Source: Niebla homalea (lineage: Eukaryota; Ascomycota; Lecanoromycetes; Lecanorales; Ramalinaceae). From it: DNA of 64,000 bases. The translations under genes were made by a program, and so were the position numbers. Below the pieces are notes generated by a model. That model made no database searches and was not told the origin of the DNA. It worked only from the letters and a program-made list of their open reading frames with translations. Shown here piece by piece: positions 26,247 through 40,482 of this stretch. The stretch spans positions 62,001-126,000 of the forward strand of contig JAHGAU010000028.1 in the NCBI GenBank assembly GCA_019925105.1, written 5' to 3'. How positions within the stretch are numbered: position 1 is the first letter of the stretch; every line of letters begins with the position of its first letter.

Positions 26247-29200
26247 TATTAACTATGATATATAAACGTATATTAATTATTATAAGAGTTAAAGAATATA
26301 ACGGAAATAATATTATTATAATTAATAAGTAAAAAAAGATATAAAATTATAAGAATTAAAAGGATTAATATAATATCCAATAAATATCCGGGTTATATAT
26401 TCTTTTTTTTTTATAATTTAACGTTTAAATCGTTTTTATTTTTATAATTAATTATAAAAACCTGATTTATATAAATATTAATAATAAAATTCTGTAATTA
26501 CGTTAACCGTATATTTAAACTTATTTTTATCGGTATTATATTATTCAAAATTTAAATTATACTTGGTTTAATTAACTTTATATTATAAGTATTCGTTTAA
26601 GAATCATAAATTTAAGATATTATTTATAATCCATTTTTTAAAATCGTTAATAATAATTATATTTATTAAAATAAGTTTTTATCCGGAAAATAAATTTTTT
26701 ATTATTATCCTTAAGAGACCGGTATAAAATACGTGCTTAATATAAGAGCTTTTAAGTAACTTGAGTTTATATAAATATCTTTTTTTATTTATAATTTTAT
26801 AAAGATTAAGTATTTTATAATTTAATTTCTTATATAATTTAATATTTTTAATATTTTTAATAAATAAATAAACTTAATTATTAATTTTATAAATAATATC
26901 CTTTCAATAATGGTTTTTTTAAGCTATTATAGATACTTAAATCATTTTAAAGTTACTTTTTTCATCCTTAAATATTTCTATATATAATTAATAATATCCG
27001 TCATAATATAACTTATAAGTTATTCTTTTATTATAATATAAATAGTATTATCCGGGGTAAAATTTATTTAAGGATAATAACCGTAATTAAAAAAAAAACT
27101 AATAGTCCCGTAAAAACGGATTCTTAATTATTATTAATAAATTCTATTATATTAATATAGTCGGATTAATTATTTTATTATTTATTTTAATATATTTAAA
27201 GTTTAATTTTAATATTTTAATTAACTTATTCTTAAATAATAAGCCGTTAACTATATAACTTTAATATTTAATTTTTATAAAGATATTTTTATAAAATAAA
27301 TATAAATTAAAATCCTTAATTTAAAACGATTAAAATAAAAAGATTACAATATCTCTATACTTTTTATAGGAAAACGTTTATAAATATTTTTATTAACGTT
27401 TTTTTATTCTTTTTTAAAGTAAGTATATTAAAATAATATTTATATAACTTATAATCAGTCGTAGAAATAACGTTGAATTCCTTAAATTTTAATAATCCGG
27501 TAATTAAATCTATAGATAAATCTTTTTATCGTTAATTTAATATTAATAATAAATAAAATAAATTTTTTTATCCCTTAAAGCTTTAATTTATTTGTAAATT
27601 TAATAATTACAGAAATATTTCTCGAATATAATATGGAGTTAAAGGATATAATAATATTATCAAATAAACTTTATAATTATTACACTCTTAAATAAATAAA
27701 TAATAATTAAAAGTAAATCTTTTTACTCTAAAAACTTTTATTATTATATTTATTAATGTTATTTTTATTATAATAATATCAAATTCCGTTTCTATTAAAG
27801 TATTTATTAAGATAATTATTATTAACTATTGTAATCCGGATTCTTATATACTTTTTACTAATAAAGTTTATATACTTAATCTTTATAAGGAAGTTTTCTT
27901 TTAGTTTTTTAATTTTAAATTTTTCGAGGGTTTTAACTGGTTTTAATTATATTTATTTTAACGGTAATATTATGTAATATATATAATTTTTACGATTATT
28001 ATTAATTAATGTAAATATCAAATTTATTATCCTAATTAAAATATTTATTTTTTAACTTTTCTTTACGGTAATATAAATAATCTTAAAGTTATCATTAATA
28101 AAAAGTTTATTTATTAAGTTTATTTTTTTAATTAACTTCTTCGTTTTTATAAAATACTTAAGACTTTTTCAATTTATAAAAATTTTAATATGAACATTTA
28201 TACTTTTAAGGTCCGCTTTTTAGGTTTTAAGTTTATTAATAATAATTAAGAATTCTTTATTATAAATTTTATAATTATATTTTACCGGTATAAAGTTCTT
28301 ATTATAAAATATAACGGGATAAAGTACGTTATTATTATTATATTAAAAAAATATCCTTATATTAATATAATTTAAGGAATCCGTTTTAAAAATAACTTCT
28401 TTTCCCGATTAAAATATCTTAGTATTAATATTAATATAATTGTTATTTTTAATTTATTAAAAATCACTTAATAAGCTTTATTTTCTTTTTTAAATTAATT
28501 AATATAATAACTTTATAATATATAAAAAATTCTTAATAAATTATTCATAAAAGTTATAAAATTTAAATATTTACTTTAATATTATAAATTAAGCTTAATT
28601 TTATACGGTTTAAATTTATAAAAATTTTATTTTAATATCCTTAATAAAAATAATAATATTAAGGAAAGTGGTCTTTTATATATAGAATTTATATTCATTA
28701 ATATTCATAAATAAACTGGTTTTTTATAACTTTAATAATATTTTGTATATATATTCTTAATACTTTTTTAAGGAATTATTATAGATAAGAATATTATTTA
28801 TATATATTTAAATAAATTCATTTAAATACTTAAAAAGGATATTATTAATATAATATTATTATACTATAAAATTATTTATTAATCCGAATAATATTACTTT
28901 ATATTTATACGTTTTTATATTAATAATAAACGTTATTAAAAATTTGTTATTTAAAGTTATATATAATAGACTAAATATTATAATAATATTGATTTTAATT
29001 AAATTTTATAATTAATAATCCGTATAAAAGTTTTTTCTTTTCATAATAATAAATATCGGTCCTTTTTTATTAACGTATTAAGTTTTTTATAGTTTATATA
29101 GAATCGTAAACCGTTATTATTTTTAAGTATAAATAAAATAAATTAAATAAAAAATACTTAACCTAAGATTATATAGTTTTTCTTCAGATTTTTAATAAAA

Positions 29201-29406
29201 TATTCTTTATATATTAAAACTTATGTAAAAATAATAAATATATTTAACTTTTTAATAAATCCGTAAAGTTATTCATAAGTTTAATCTTATAATCCGTGTT
29301 ATAATAAAATAATAATTATATTATTTTTATATAATTAAAAAGGTTAAGAAAATCGTAGTACTTTTTAAGTAATTTATATTTAATATCTCTAAGAAATTCT
29401 ATTTTA
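26247..29406. other. RIP-degraded interior of the outer LTR element, left part
   Basis: About 3.2 kb of saturated AT-rich sequence. Nothing can be translated and no further repeat ends were found. Confidence 0.6.
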
Positions 29407-29411
29407 ATTTT

Positions 29412-29552
29412 TATTGGTGTATGGATTAAAAAGTGTGATAATATATGAATAATGATTCTACCTGAAGGATGGGTGCATTATAAGGAATGCCTGTCCCCTA
29501 CGTACAAATGGGTGTCCTATACCTATTAATGCTCCCATATATAAACATAATA
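29412..29552. repeat. Left LTR of the nested element
   Basis: 141 bp. Shares CCTGTCC and TACGTACAAATGGGTGTCCTA with the right LTR; other differences are mainly transitions, plus a one-base indel (AAGGAATGCC versus AAGGATGCC). Confidence 0.82.
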
Positions 29553-32500
29553 AATACCACTAAAAGAAAAAAGGCCACTGTCTATAGTGGTACTTATTTT
29601 AATATATTAATATAAACATTAATGCTTAATAATACGCTATACTCTTTATATCTTATACTCTTATGCTAAAATCTTACCCAATTTTACGGGGGCGGCCGCA
29701 ACTATACTTAAGACGGAATATATAAGGAGTACCAGTAAACGATAAGGGTATCACTTTAATAAGCGCCGGTAATCGTAATAAAGTAATACGAAATCTATTA
29801 CGGCGGGTAACGATAACGTTATTGAATTTAAGATATATAATATAAAATTCACGTAATAAGTTTAAGTATAACTTTAATAACGGAAGCTTAATATTATATT
29901 CTATACTTTAAGTAATTTATTTAATTAAGTATTTATTATTTTTTTCCCTATAAATAATTCTTTTAATAATATATTTTTCTTTATTCTTAAAATTAGTTTT
30001 AAGAATAAATAGCGTATTATAATTGGGTTATTTATTAAAAGGGTCTTTTATTGAGTTATTAATTAATTTAAATATAATAATTAAAATAACCAATATTATT
30101 TTTATATTAATAAATAATTTAAACTTATATATAAAATAATTAATTTTCTTAATAATAATAAAAAGTCTGGTATATTATTAATATAGCTTATGATTTTCAA
30201 TATTAAAGGTATTATATTTATAGTATAACTTTAAATAAATTAAATTATTAATATTAAATTAAATTAATTTATAACTTTAATTATACCAGAATTTAATTAT
30301 TATTTACGTAAATTCTAGCGTATTTTATAATTTTTTACGGTTCTATAATTGAAATATATTATACTTAAAAATTAAAAAGGTTATTAAAAGATTTAAGGGA
30401 TTACGGATATTTCTATTATAATAAATTTTATATAAAATAAATTTAATTAACGCCGACTTAAAATTATTTAAGATACCTTAAATATATAAACTAATATTTA
30501 TTTAATTATAATCTAGATACGCGGTTATAAAGTAATATAATATAATCTTAATTGTTTAATTAATCCGTTTTAATTAATTATTAATTTAAGGATAATATAT
30601 ATTAAATATTAAAATATAAAGATCTATTTCTTTAAATGTAGATTTTTAAAATACGGAAATAAATTTATAATTTCTATTTAATATAATATTAAAGGGAATT
30701 TATTATCCTTATTTTATTAATTCGGTTAATAATAATTTTATTTAATTATTAACCTTAAATTTAATATTATTAAAAGGTAAAAATACTTATTCAACGAATT
30801 TATTAATTATAATAAAGAGTATATTGTAATCGTATTAATTTAATAAAGTAATAATAAAGTAATAATAAATTATATAAGAGATAATTAATAAGCTTAAAAT
30901 TAATTAAAGCGATCTATAAAGTATATATTTTTTAATTAAATTTAAATTATACTTAAAGTAATATACGATATATTTCCGTAGTTATTTACTTAACTTAAGT
31001 AAATATATTAAGTTTATTAATTTATTATAAAATCGGTTAAAGTTATTATATAATAAATTATTATATATTTATTAAAAAATTATTTTTTTAAGTTTATTAA
31101 GTATATATAATTATAATAAATAGTTAACGGATTTTAGGTTATAAATAAAGCCGTTTTTTAATATAAAGTGTAATTTAGTTTTTATATTTTATAAATTTAA
31201 TTACTTTTTAATTATTAAGACTTTCTATAATCTTATTTATATTTTATTTTTTATATATTTTTCTTTAATTTGCTCTTTAAATTTATTTAAAATATAAATA
31301 TAATAAAAGATAATTAATTTATTACTATTTATATTATTAAGAATTCCGATTTCTATAAATAAACTTTACGTATTATTAATTAATCGTAAAAATATATTGA
31401 GAACGGTATTTATTAAACTTAATTTATAACGTAATAAAATATTAAATATTAATAAATATTATAATACGTAAATTAAGCGGAGATTAAACTTATTAATTAT
31501 AAAAATCTTTAAATTTATTTATTTAAAAATATTAATAATTACGTTATAATCCGTAAAAATTATATAATTAAATTTATAATAATTGATTTTAATAATATAA
31601 TTAATTTTACGTATAATTTATATTATACCTATAGTCTTTAATACCGTAAGTTAATAATTTTTCTCGGTTATATTTAAGCTTTTATTAAGGAACATTATTA
31701 ATTATATTTTATTACGTATAATTTTTAATAAATTATTAATCTTTATAATACTATAAAATAACGGGTTATCCTTAATATAATATATTATTATTATAATATT
31801 TAGTTCCTTTAATATATCGATATCGGTAAATAACGGTCGATTAAAATTATAATATATAAGAAATAACGGTTTTAAAAACGCGTTTTTTAAATCTTTAAAA
31901 GTATTATTTTCTTTTTAAGTAAATATAAATTTAATTTAAAATATTTTTTATTTATAACGTAAATCGGTATATTTTAAATTTGCTTTTCTTAAATTTATAA
32001 TAAAAGAGATTTTACGTACTTAAAGCGGGGTAACGTATTAAGTATAATTCTTTATTTTAATACGTAATTAATTTATAAAATTAAAAAAGATTTTAAGGTT
32101 TCTTAATAAGTTAAGAAGTTTAAGGTTTTAAATAATTTTAATTTTATTATTTAACGTAAATATACTTAAAAATTAAACTTATTAATTAAAAACCTTAATC
32201 GTAAAACAATTAATAAATAATTTTATTAACGAAAAATCTACGTATTTATCTTTAAGAATTTAAAAAACTTAACGTAAATAAATAATATATTCCTTTAATA
32301 AATAATTAAAAATAATTAAATTATTTATGAATATTCGCGTAAAATCTTATATTAAACGTAATATATTATTTATTTATCTTTATATATATAAAAAACTACC
32401 TTTAAACCCTATTAATATAATTAAAGATTCCTCTTAATTTTTATAAGAGATAATATAAAGTTTATACCGGTCGGATTTACGTATAAGAAATTAATAAAAA

Positions 32501-34395
32501 TATTTACGGGTATCGATTATAGTAATATATTTATAATTTATAATTAAAGAAATTATTTCCTATTATAATAATAATAAATATAAGTCGGAAATTATAATTT
32601 TATTAAATAATTAAATATTAATTATAATACGGCCCTTACGTCCGTTTAAAGTATTACGTTAAACGATAAAAGTAAAATATAAAAATTCCGTAAGTTACGT
32701 AAATTAATATAATTTATATCTATTATATATTTTATTTAAAGTTTAATTTATAACCTTTTAATCTTTAAGCTTAATATTATATATTCTCCTAAGTTTAATA
32801 ATTATATTAAATTAAAAATTAATAAATATATATTAATTTTCTGGAATATTAATTATAATATTATTATCTTTAAAGATATTATTAAATTCTTTAACGATAT
32901 TATTTAATTAAACTTACGTATTTTTATTATACGTATAAATTTTAACGTCGTTAAATAAAACTTATTCTTTACGATTATTAATTTATAATAACCGGTTTAA
33001 ATAAATCTTTAAATAATTAAAAGTTATAAAGATTATTCCGGTAAATATAAAAATTAATATTATTATTAAAATAACTTTATAAATATACAACTTAAATTTT
33101 TAGGTTCTTTATCCGTAAATAATAAATAATATTAATAAACTTAAAACTATTATATAGTAAGGTTATAAAGGTAAATTATATAAAATTCTAAGATTTATTT
33201 TACATAATAAATTAACTTTTTAATTAATATTATTTTTAATTTAAACGACCGATTTTTTTAAGTTAATAATATACGTAAATATATTACTTCGGAATTTAAG
33301 ATTATAAAACGGTATTAATTATGGTTTAAAGATAAAATCCTAGGACTTTAATAATTCTTTTAAAGTCCTTTTTTTTATATATAATTAATACTTATACCGT
33401 ACTATAAGTTAAGACTTAAGTTTATTACTTTATATAAATTATATATCGTAATTACGTTACTTCCTTTATAAAAGTAATTATTTTATTGGAAGTTATAATA
33501 TCGGTAATAATTAAAATATTAATAAATAGATTATATATTAAATAAATTTCAACCGAGATTTTTCTTAAGATAAATACCGTATTTCTCTCCCTTAAAAAGA
33601 ATAAATTAAATATTATAAATTTATCGGTAATTAACTTAAAGTTATTAGCGTTTATAACCGGAATTAACTTAAGTAATTTCTAAATTTTAGAATTTAAATT
33701 TAGAATTTAAAAGAATATAATATTGCGATTAATAATCGTAATAAAATACCCGTTATTTATATAAAAGTCCATTATGGGTAAATTAAGGTTAAATTAAACT
33801 TTACTTATAATATATTAATATACCCTAAAGGTAAAACTTATAAGGTACGTATTCTTTATTATAATAAAGTTAATAATTATAGATATTATATTATTAATTT
33901 ACTGAACTTATATATATTAATTATTAATAGATTAAATCCGTTAATTTAACGGAAATGCCTTAAAAGTACCCAAATTTATTTCCTCTGATTTTTAATAATC
34001 ATATTTAAGATAAATAAAAAGTTTATTTTACAATAAGTACTTTAATATATATTTAATATATTAATAACGTATAAGGGATTAATATATAAAAAATATTTCT
34101 TCTATAATAAAGTTATCGTTATTTTAAAATCCTTTTCATTTTTTTATTAAGTAATATATTTTCCTTTTCTTTATTTTTAAATATAACGGCTTAATTAACC
34201 CTTTATTCTATATAGCGCGTTTAATATTTAAAATCAAATCCTTTTCTTAAGGGCCTTAATTTTCTTTGGTTTAACGTTAATATTTTCTTTTATAACGTTA
34301 AAAATAATTATTGTTATTTTTTCCCCTAAAATCGTATATCGTAAACTTTATTTTATCTATACGTTTAAAAGGATAATATTAATAATTAAGAAAAA
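29553..34395. other. RIP-degraded interior of the nested element, left part
   Basis: About 4.8 kb, saturated AT-rich sequence without readable frames. A small GC patch (GGGGGCGGCCGCAACTA at about 29688-29704) stands out just inside the left LTR. No other feature is seen. Confidence 0.6.
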
Positions 34396-34400
34396 GGACC

Positions 34401-34650
34401 AGAAAAGATGGGAAGGGATGAAAGAGCAAAAGTGATGAAATAGCAGGTAGCAATGGAGTGCAATTGAAGATGGGCCGCAGCCCCCATACAAGTTGGTGAG
34501 GTATAGGTTGCTTATTATGGTAATCCGTTATACCCTTCCTTTTTCAAGTATGTACGAATCGATTCCACCCTTAGTTAGCCCTTTTAGTGTTTCTTTTCCT
34601 TCATGCACCCATCCGCAAGTTTTTTGTCTTCCATGCTCTCCCCCTTTTCA
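34401..34650 (-). repeat. Solo LTR, same family as the 989-15872 element, little mutated
   Basis: Exactly 250 bp, aligning end to end with 989-1238 and 15623-15872, and bounded by GGACC on both sides (34396-34400, 34651-34655). A lone LTR with a perfect 5-bp duplication is the product of recombination between the two LTRs of a former complete element. It keeps nearly normal CpA/TpG content and shows what the ancestral LTR looked like: the minus strand starts TGAAAAGGGGGAGAGCATGG and ends CTTTTCT. A 60-codon plus frame across it is not a gene. Confidence 0.9.
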
Positions 34651-34655
34651 GGACC

Positions 34656-36365
34656 GATTTTTGAATTTTTTATAAAATTCCGGTTATTTTAAAATAACGT
34701 ATCCGTTTTATTATTTTACGGATATATTTACGGAAATATATAATACTTAATAATATAAGCTTATTAATTATATTTAAATTTATTTATAAACTTAAAATAA
34801 TTATTAATAATAATAATTATATTTGGTAATTATAAATCCCGTTAAAATTCTAAGTTTAACTTACCGTAAATAGATATAAATTAATTTTAAATATTATTAA
34901 AATTTAATATATACGTAGCCCATAAAATAGTCTACGTATATTTATAAGGCTCCCGGTTCCGAAAAATATTATTTATAATATACTTTTTAATAACCAGAAT
35001 ATTTAAATTGACTTATTAAAGTAACTTAAATTTAATAATAATTTAAAAAGTTTATTTAATTAAATCATTATTATATTTAATAAATCGTTTCTCGGTATTT
35101 AATAACTTTATAATAAATTATTTTAAAGCGGTACTTTTTAAATATAATTATAAATTATTCTATAGTAATATATATTTATTATTTAAATAATATCCTTTAA
35201 TTAATCGATAAAGATATATATATCCCGGAAAAAAATATATTTCCTAAAATACTTATTTATAAAAGCTATATCGGAGGACTTATTTTCATAGAAAGGGTTA
35301 AAAAGTCCAACGTTATTAAGATTAAAATTTATTAATTAATTTATTTATAAGCTTTTTATTAAATATATTATATTATTAAAAAGAAAGAATAAATTATCGT
35401 TAAAATTATTTTATTATTAACCTTATATAATAGCGGGAATTAATTCTTAAATTATACCCCGTAATTATTTTATTTACTTTTCGGTGAAATTTATTATTTT
35501 TAGTTAATTAAACGGATTAATAAATTAAGCGAAAATTATTTTTCGGTAGAAATATTTTTTATTTAATATAATAAACCTAAGTTTAATAAACTTAAATTTA
35601 ATATATTAAATTTATTAAGCTCGGATTCCGGTTTAATGCTTAAAATAAAGGAGAACATTATAATATTAACGTTAATATAAAGGGAAATCTGGTGGTTATT
35701 ATAATAGTAAAAAACTATTTAATAAAAGTAATAATCTTATAATAATAAATTTTAAGGACTTTAACCGTATTAATGTAATTTAAATTTATTTAATTTTATT
35801 AAGATCGATAACGATTTATATAGTAATTATAACGATAATAAAGCGTTTTTAAAGTATAATATTTTAGGTTGAAATATTAAAGGATTTAATTTAATTTTTA
35901 AGAATTAAATTAAAAAAAGAAGTAATAAGTTTTATAACTTTAAAAGATTTTAATTGAAATAATTTATTTACGGTAAACATGATTCTTAAGTTATTTAATC
36001 GCTAATTATTTTTAATTATTTAAGCGATTTTTTCCGAAGTTAAATATAAAATCGTTATGGCTATTAAGTTACCGGATTTTAATAAAGCGTTTAATTAATA
36101 TATTGAAATAATAATATTGGAATCCGAGAATACTCAAGAGGTTTATAATATATATATATTTTTTATAGTACCGTTTTTAATCTTTCTTTAAAAATATTTA
36201 AAAGTAAATTAAAAACGGTATTTTAACGGATATAAAACTAATAGCTTTAATACCGCTATAGGGGAAATATCCGCTATAATTAATAAATTAATACTTTAAT
36301 TTATATTAGCGGATCTTACGATATACGTTAATATAATATTAATATAAATAACTATTGCTATTATT
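34656..36365. other. RIP-degraded interior of the nested element, right part
   Basis: About 1.7 kb, AT-rich, no readable coding sequence. Confidence 0.6.
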
Positions 36366-36505
36366 TATTAATATATAAACCAAAAAGTATAATAATATAT
36401 AAATAATAATTCTACCTAAAGGATAAGAGCATTATAAGGATGCCTGTCCTTTACGTACAAATGGGTGTCCTACACCTATCAATGCTCCCATGCATACACA
36501 TAACA
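36366..36505. repeat. Right LTR of the nested element
   Basis: 140 bp, ends CACATAACA and is followed by ATTTT. Its right half is much better preserved than its left half. Confidence 0.82.
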
Positions 36506-36510
36506 ATTTT

Positions 36511-38973
36511 ATTTAATTGGATATCTTTTTAACCTTATTATTATTTAAAATTTTTAATTTAATTAATTAATTCCTTTATTAAAGTTAAAAAATAATATTT
36601 TCTTTATTTTTTATAGAAAGTTTAAATAAAGTAACTCCGATTTAAAAGATATTAATAAAATCCTTAACCTCCTTCAATGGCTTTTATAATATAATTATTT
36701 TAAATAGTTTTATTTTTTTAATTAATTTTTAATAAGGTTTTTAAGGAAATAACGGGTTAAAATCTATAAAAAATCTTTATAAAGATTAATATAATAAGCT
36801 TTTCTTTTATAAGTTTATACGATTTATTAAGAGTTAATAAGAAAAAGAAAGAGAAAATTATAAATAACTTAAAGAAATTATTTTTTAAGATAAAATATCC
36901 TTTTTTAATATTAGTTTAAAATCGTTGTAAATAAAATTTATTTAAGATAATCTATTAAAAACTTAACTTAATAATAAGTATAAAAGCGTTAAATTAAGTA
37001 TCCAAATTTACTTTTATTATTAAGTAAACTATATAAAAAAATCCGATATATATTATTATTAAAATTATTTACGGGGTTTTTTTTTTTTCAAAAAAAAGTA
37101 TTATATTAATATTAAGATTATTATAAAAAGAATGTATAAAAGTAATATTAATAAAGGAATAACCTATAACTTTAATATTTATAAAAATAAAGTAAATTTA
37201 ACTTTTTTATTTATAAAAACAAAGTAAATTTAACTTTTTTATTTATAATTAAAACAAATAATATTATAAAAGCTTTCTTTATAAAATAATTATTCATTAA
37301 ATTAATTAATATTAATCTTTATAACTTTTTCTTTTTAACCGCGTTAATAATAAAAATAAATATTTTTTTAAGCCGGTATTTATTTTTTAAATTCTATTAA
37401 GTTTTATTTTATCTTTATTTAAATAAATTATGAAGATATAGTTAAATTATTTATAATAATAATAAAATCCGAAATAACGTTTATTTTTAAGATATTTTAC
37501 TTTATTATTATTTCTATTAAAGGAACCGGCCATATATATAGTTTTCTTTTCCTTTATAATTTTAATAATATTTCCTTATTTTTTAATTTTATTTTATTAA
37601 TAAATAATTATTTTCTTCTTCTGTTTAATATTTATAATTTAATTATTATTTAATTATTAAAATTGATTATATATAATTTTTATCGTACCGGAATAATAAA
37701 TTAAGGGTTTATTCGGAATATATCTTTAAATCGTAATATTATCTAATTATATAAATCGTTTTATACTTAATTATTACGGTATTTCAGGATATTAATAAGT
37801 CGGAATATATTGGATTTAAAGTTTCTGAATTTATTAATATTACCTTAATAAAAAGTACGATATTTATAACGTATTTTGTTTTATCGATTTACTTTTTTAT
37901 AAATATTATTTAAATAATTAAAAATATTTTTTAATTAAAAATATAAATTATTTAACACTTTTTCTTATTATAAACAAATATATCTTAATGTTTTTCCTTT
38001 TATATTATTATATATAAATATTATTTGAATATTATCCGTAAAATAATAATTATAATTAATTTTGAAATAATCTTAAATAATAAATTTTTAATTTTTATAT
38101 AAAATATTACTATTTATTTTACTTATAAAAATAACGAAATCCCTTATTTTTAATATAAGTTTTTAACGTTTATTTTCCTTATTAAGCGTATTAATCTATA
38201 CTTATTCCTATAAACGTATATTATCCGTATATATTAACTCAATTATTTTAAAGGTATTCTTAAGTTAATTATTAATATTAATAATTAAAGTATAAAAGTT
38301 TATATTTTTAATATAAAGTTATTAAATTTTAGTTTAAGTAATATTTTCGGAATTATTAATATAGATAGCTTTTTTAATAATCTTAATATTCTTATTACGT
38401 TTAACTTAAAGTTAATTAAATATTTTTAAAACCTTATTAAGGTCCTCCTATATTTATTAAAATAAATAATACTTATTTACGATAATTTAAATAGTTAGTA
38501 TATTTTCTTTATATATAAAGTTATTAAATAACATAGTTATAGAATATAAGTTAATTTATATAAAAAGAAATTCTTTAAGGGTAAAGTCCGTTATATTTAT
38601 ATTATTATTATTAACTTTGAATTTTAAGGTATTAAAGAGCTTATAAAATAAATCTTTTTTAAAAGTTAAGTTAAGTAAAAGAAAAAGTTATTTTATATAA
38701 AATAATAAGGACTTAAGGTTTTAACTTTAGGTATATTTTAATTCCGGTTTTAATTTTATATTTTTGAATTTCTTTAAAAAAATTTAAATTATCTCCTTTT
38801 ATAGCGTTTTATATACAATTAATTATTATTAATTCAAAAATTTATTATCTTTGAATTTTTATTTTAATATATATTATAAAACTTATTAATTCCGGTAAAA
38901 GTTAAGGCTCCCGGGTTTATTTAAAATTAATTACGTAATATATAGCTATAAAAAGGGTTAATAATTATTCTTA
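36511..38973. other. RIP-degraded interior of the outer LTR element, right part
   Basis: About 2.5 kb, AT-rich and frame-less. It continues the element interrupted at 29406. Confidence 0.6.
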
Positions 38974-39224
38974 TAATAAAAGCCGTACTTAAAATAGAAT
39001 TATAAGGATATATATTAATCGAAAGAATAACTATAAAGAGTAAAAGTATAAATATTGACTAAAAAGGCCTTTTATTAATATACGTTAAGCCACCTTACCC
39101 CTTATAATTAATAACCGGGATAGACAACCTGAGTATCTCGCTTATATATTGCCACCGTAACACTCATAGTCCATCTACCAGGTGTACCACCCAGTAGCCC
39201 TTATGAGCTAGCATTCTCATAACA
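38974..39224 (-). repeat. LTR of the 25980-39224 element (right)
   Basis: 251 bp. The last 100 bp are close to unmutated (CCATCTACCAGGTGTACC), while the first 100 bp are RIP-changed; ends CTCATAACA followed by AATAA. Confidence 0.84.
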
Positions 39225-39229
39225 AATAA

Positions 39230-39959
39230 TAAACGGATAATTAATTAACGTTATAAATAAGCCTTAAAAGGTATAGCCTATAAGAAGGTATAATTATTTA
39301 AAAACTTTAAAAAATAAATATACTCCCGGTTTATATTATAAGTAAATATATTATATAGAAAATTTATTAAGGCTTTTTTTATATAAGCTCTTTTTAGTAT
39401 GTTTATAAATAAGAAGCTGCTTTTTAAGTATATTAATTATAAAGAAAGGTAATAATCTGTTTTAATAATAAATAATATAAAAGCTTACCGGCAACTTAAA
39501 CTACGTAAAACCTATTTAAAAGTAAATATTATTATTGAATTTTTACCATTATATTTACCGGATTTTAACTTTATTAAAACGTCCTTTATTTACTTTAAGA
39601 GGTATATATAGAATAGTATAATAATTATATAGGAGTATAAAAAATAACTTTACTTTAAAAAGCTTCCAGTTTTTTCTTAAAACGGCTTTAGATAATATTA
39701 ATCTTCATTATAATAAGCCGGATTCAATTGTATTCTTTAAATGTATAAGATACATAATATAAAACAAATAAAAAGGAGGATAAAATAACTATATAAACAA
39801 AACGCATAATTATACTTCATCTTTTACTTTATTTTTACCCTTAATTATCCTTATCTATTATTATTAACTAGTTTTACGATCGCTTACTCCTATACTTATT
39901 CTTAAGGTTACTATTAAGTTTATTTCAAATTATTATCAAGTTTATTTTTATTATTTATA
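39230..39959. other. AT-rich relic DNA
   Basis: About 730 bp. Less saturated than the element interiors, but without a frame or repeat that I can recognise. Confidence 0.5.
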
Positions 39960-39964
39960 GTTAT

Positions 39965-40124
39965 TGTCACGGTATGGGTGATGGGTATGGAGTGGTAACA
40001 GCCTGAGTTATTATCTAGCTAGCTGAGTGCGAGATATACAGTGTCATCAAGCCGCTATACCCCTTTAAGCCCTAGTGCCTTGGCGCATGGCCGTGCAAGG
40101 CTTGCCTGGTATGTATCCGTGACA
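39965..40124. repeat. Solo LTR, 160 bp, GC-normal
   Basis: Starts TGTCACGG and ends CCGTGACA, an 8-bp inverted terminus with TG...CA ends, flanked by GTTAT on both sides (39960-39964, 40125-40129). It is unmutated by RIP. The terminal TGTCACGG is shared with the LTR of the 6626-8119 element but the bodies differ, so it is a related or convergent family. A MITE is the alternative; the TG...CA ends and 5-bp duplication favour an LTR. Confidence 0.72.
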
Positions 40125-40129
40125 GTTAT

Positions 40130-40477
40130 AAAATTCTTATTTATTTTATTTCATATAAGGTTTATATTAACGGTCTTATCTTAAGATAACTTTATTCTTA
40201 TAGATAATCTCTAAGTAATAAGAGCTTTAATGCTTTAACGAGCTTCTGTTTTTTTACGGTACTTATTTTAATAATTAATTTTCAAGGTAATATCCTCGAA
40301 AATCCTTCTAAGTATACTTATCTTTTAAAGCTCTTTAAGACTATTTAGAGTATACTTTATATCCTATGACTATATCGTTTTAAGGTTCATAAAGTTTTCA
40401 TTTTTAGACTTATTTATAGTTACTTAATACATCTCCGGGAATATATCGTTATTAAATTTTTCCTTTAAATATAAAAG
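40130..40477. other. AT-rich relic DNA
   Basis: About 350 bp with moderate RIP; nothing recognised. Confidence 0.5.
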
Positions 40478-40482
40478 GTAAT

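Larger units (their letters stand above)
29412..36505. mobile_element. Nested LTR retrotransposon with about 140-bp LTRs, RIP-inactivated
   Basis: 7,094 bp bounded by direct repeats 29412-29552 (141 bp) and 36366-36505 (140 bp), with ATTTT just outside both ends (29407-29411, 36506-36510). The right LTR ends CATAACA; both copies start TATT, read here as a RIP product of TG. It lies inside the 25980-39224 element and itself contains the solo LTR at 34401-34650; without that insert it is about 6.8 kb, a normal autonomous size. Orientation and superfamily cannot be decided because no polypurine tract or pol motif is readable. Confidence 0.78.
25980..39224 (-). mobile_element. LTR retrotransposon with 251-bp LTRs, RIP-inactivated, host of a nested element
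   Basis: Two direct repeats of exactly 251 bp (25980-26230, 38974-39224) flank 13,245 bp, with AATAA outside both ends (25975-25979, 39225-39229). Read on the minus strand the LTR runs TGTTATGAG...GGCCCTTATCA, the canonical TG...CA. A purine tract TTTAGGGGGAAAAAAA (reverse complement of 26231-26246) touches the LTR at the left end, which sets the minus orientation. Taking out the nested 29412-36505 element leaves about 6.15 kb, a usual size for a fungal Gypsy or Copia element. No coding motif survives RIP. Confidence 0.85.

Noticed and set aside
29413..29417. ATTGG as target duplication of the middle nested element
   Set aside because: It does not match the right flank. Moving the LTR start six bases left (TATTGGTG/TATTAATA aligned as RIP variants) gives ATTTT on both sides.
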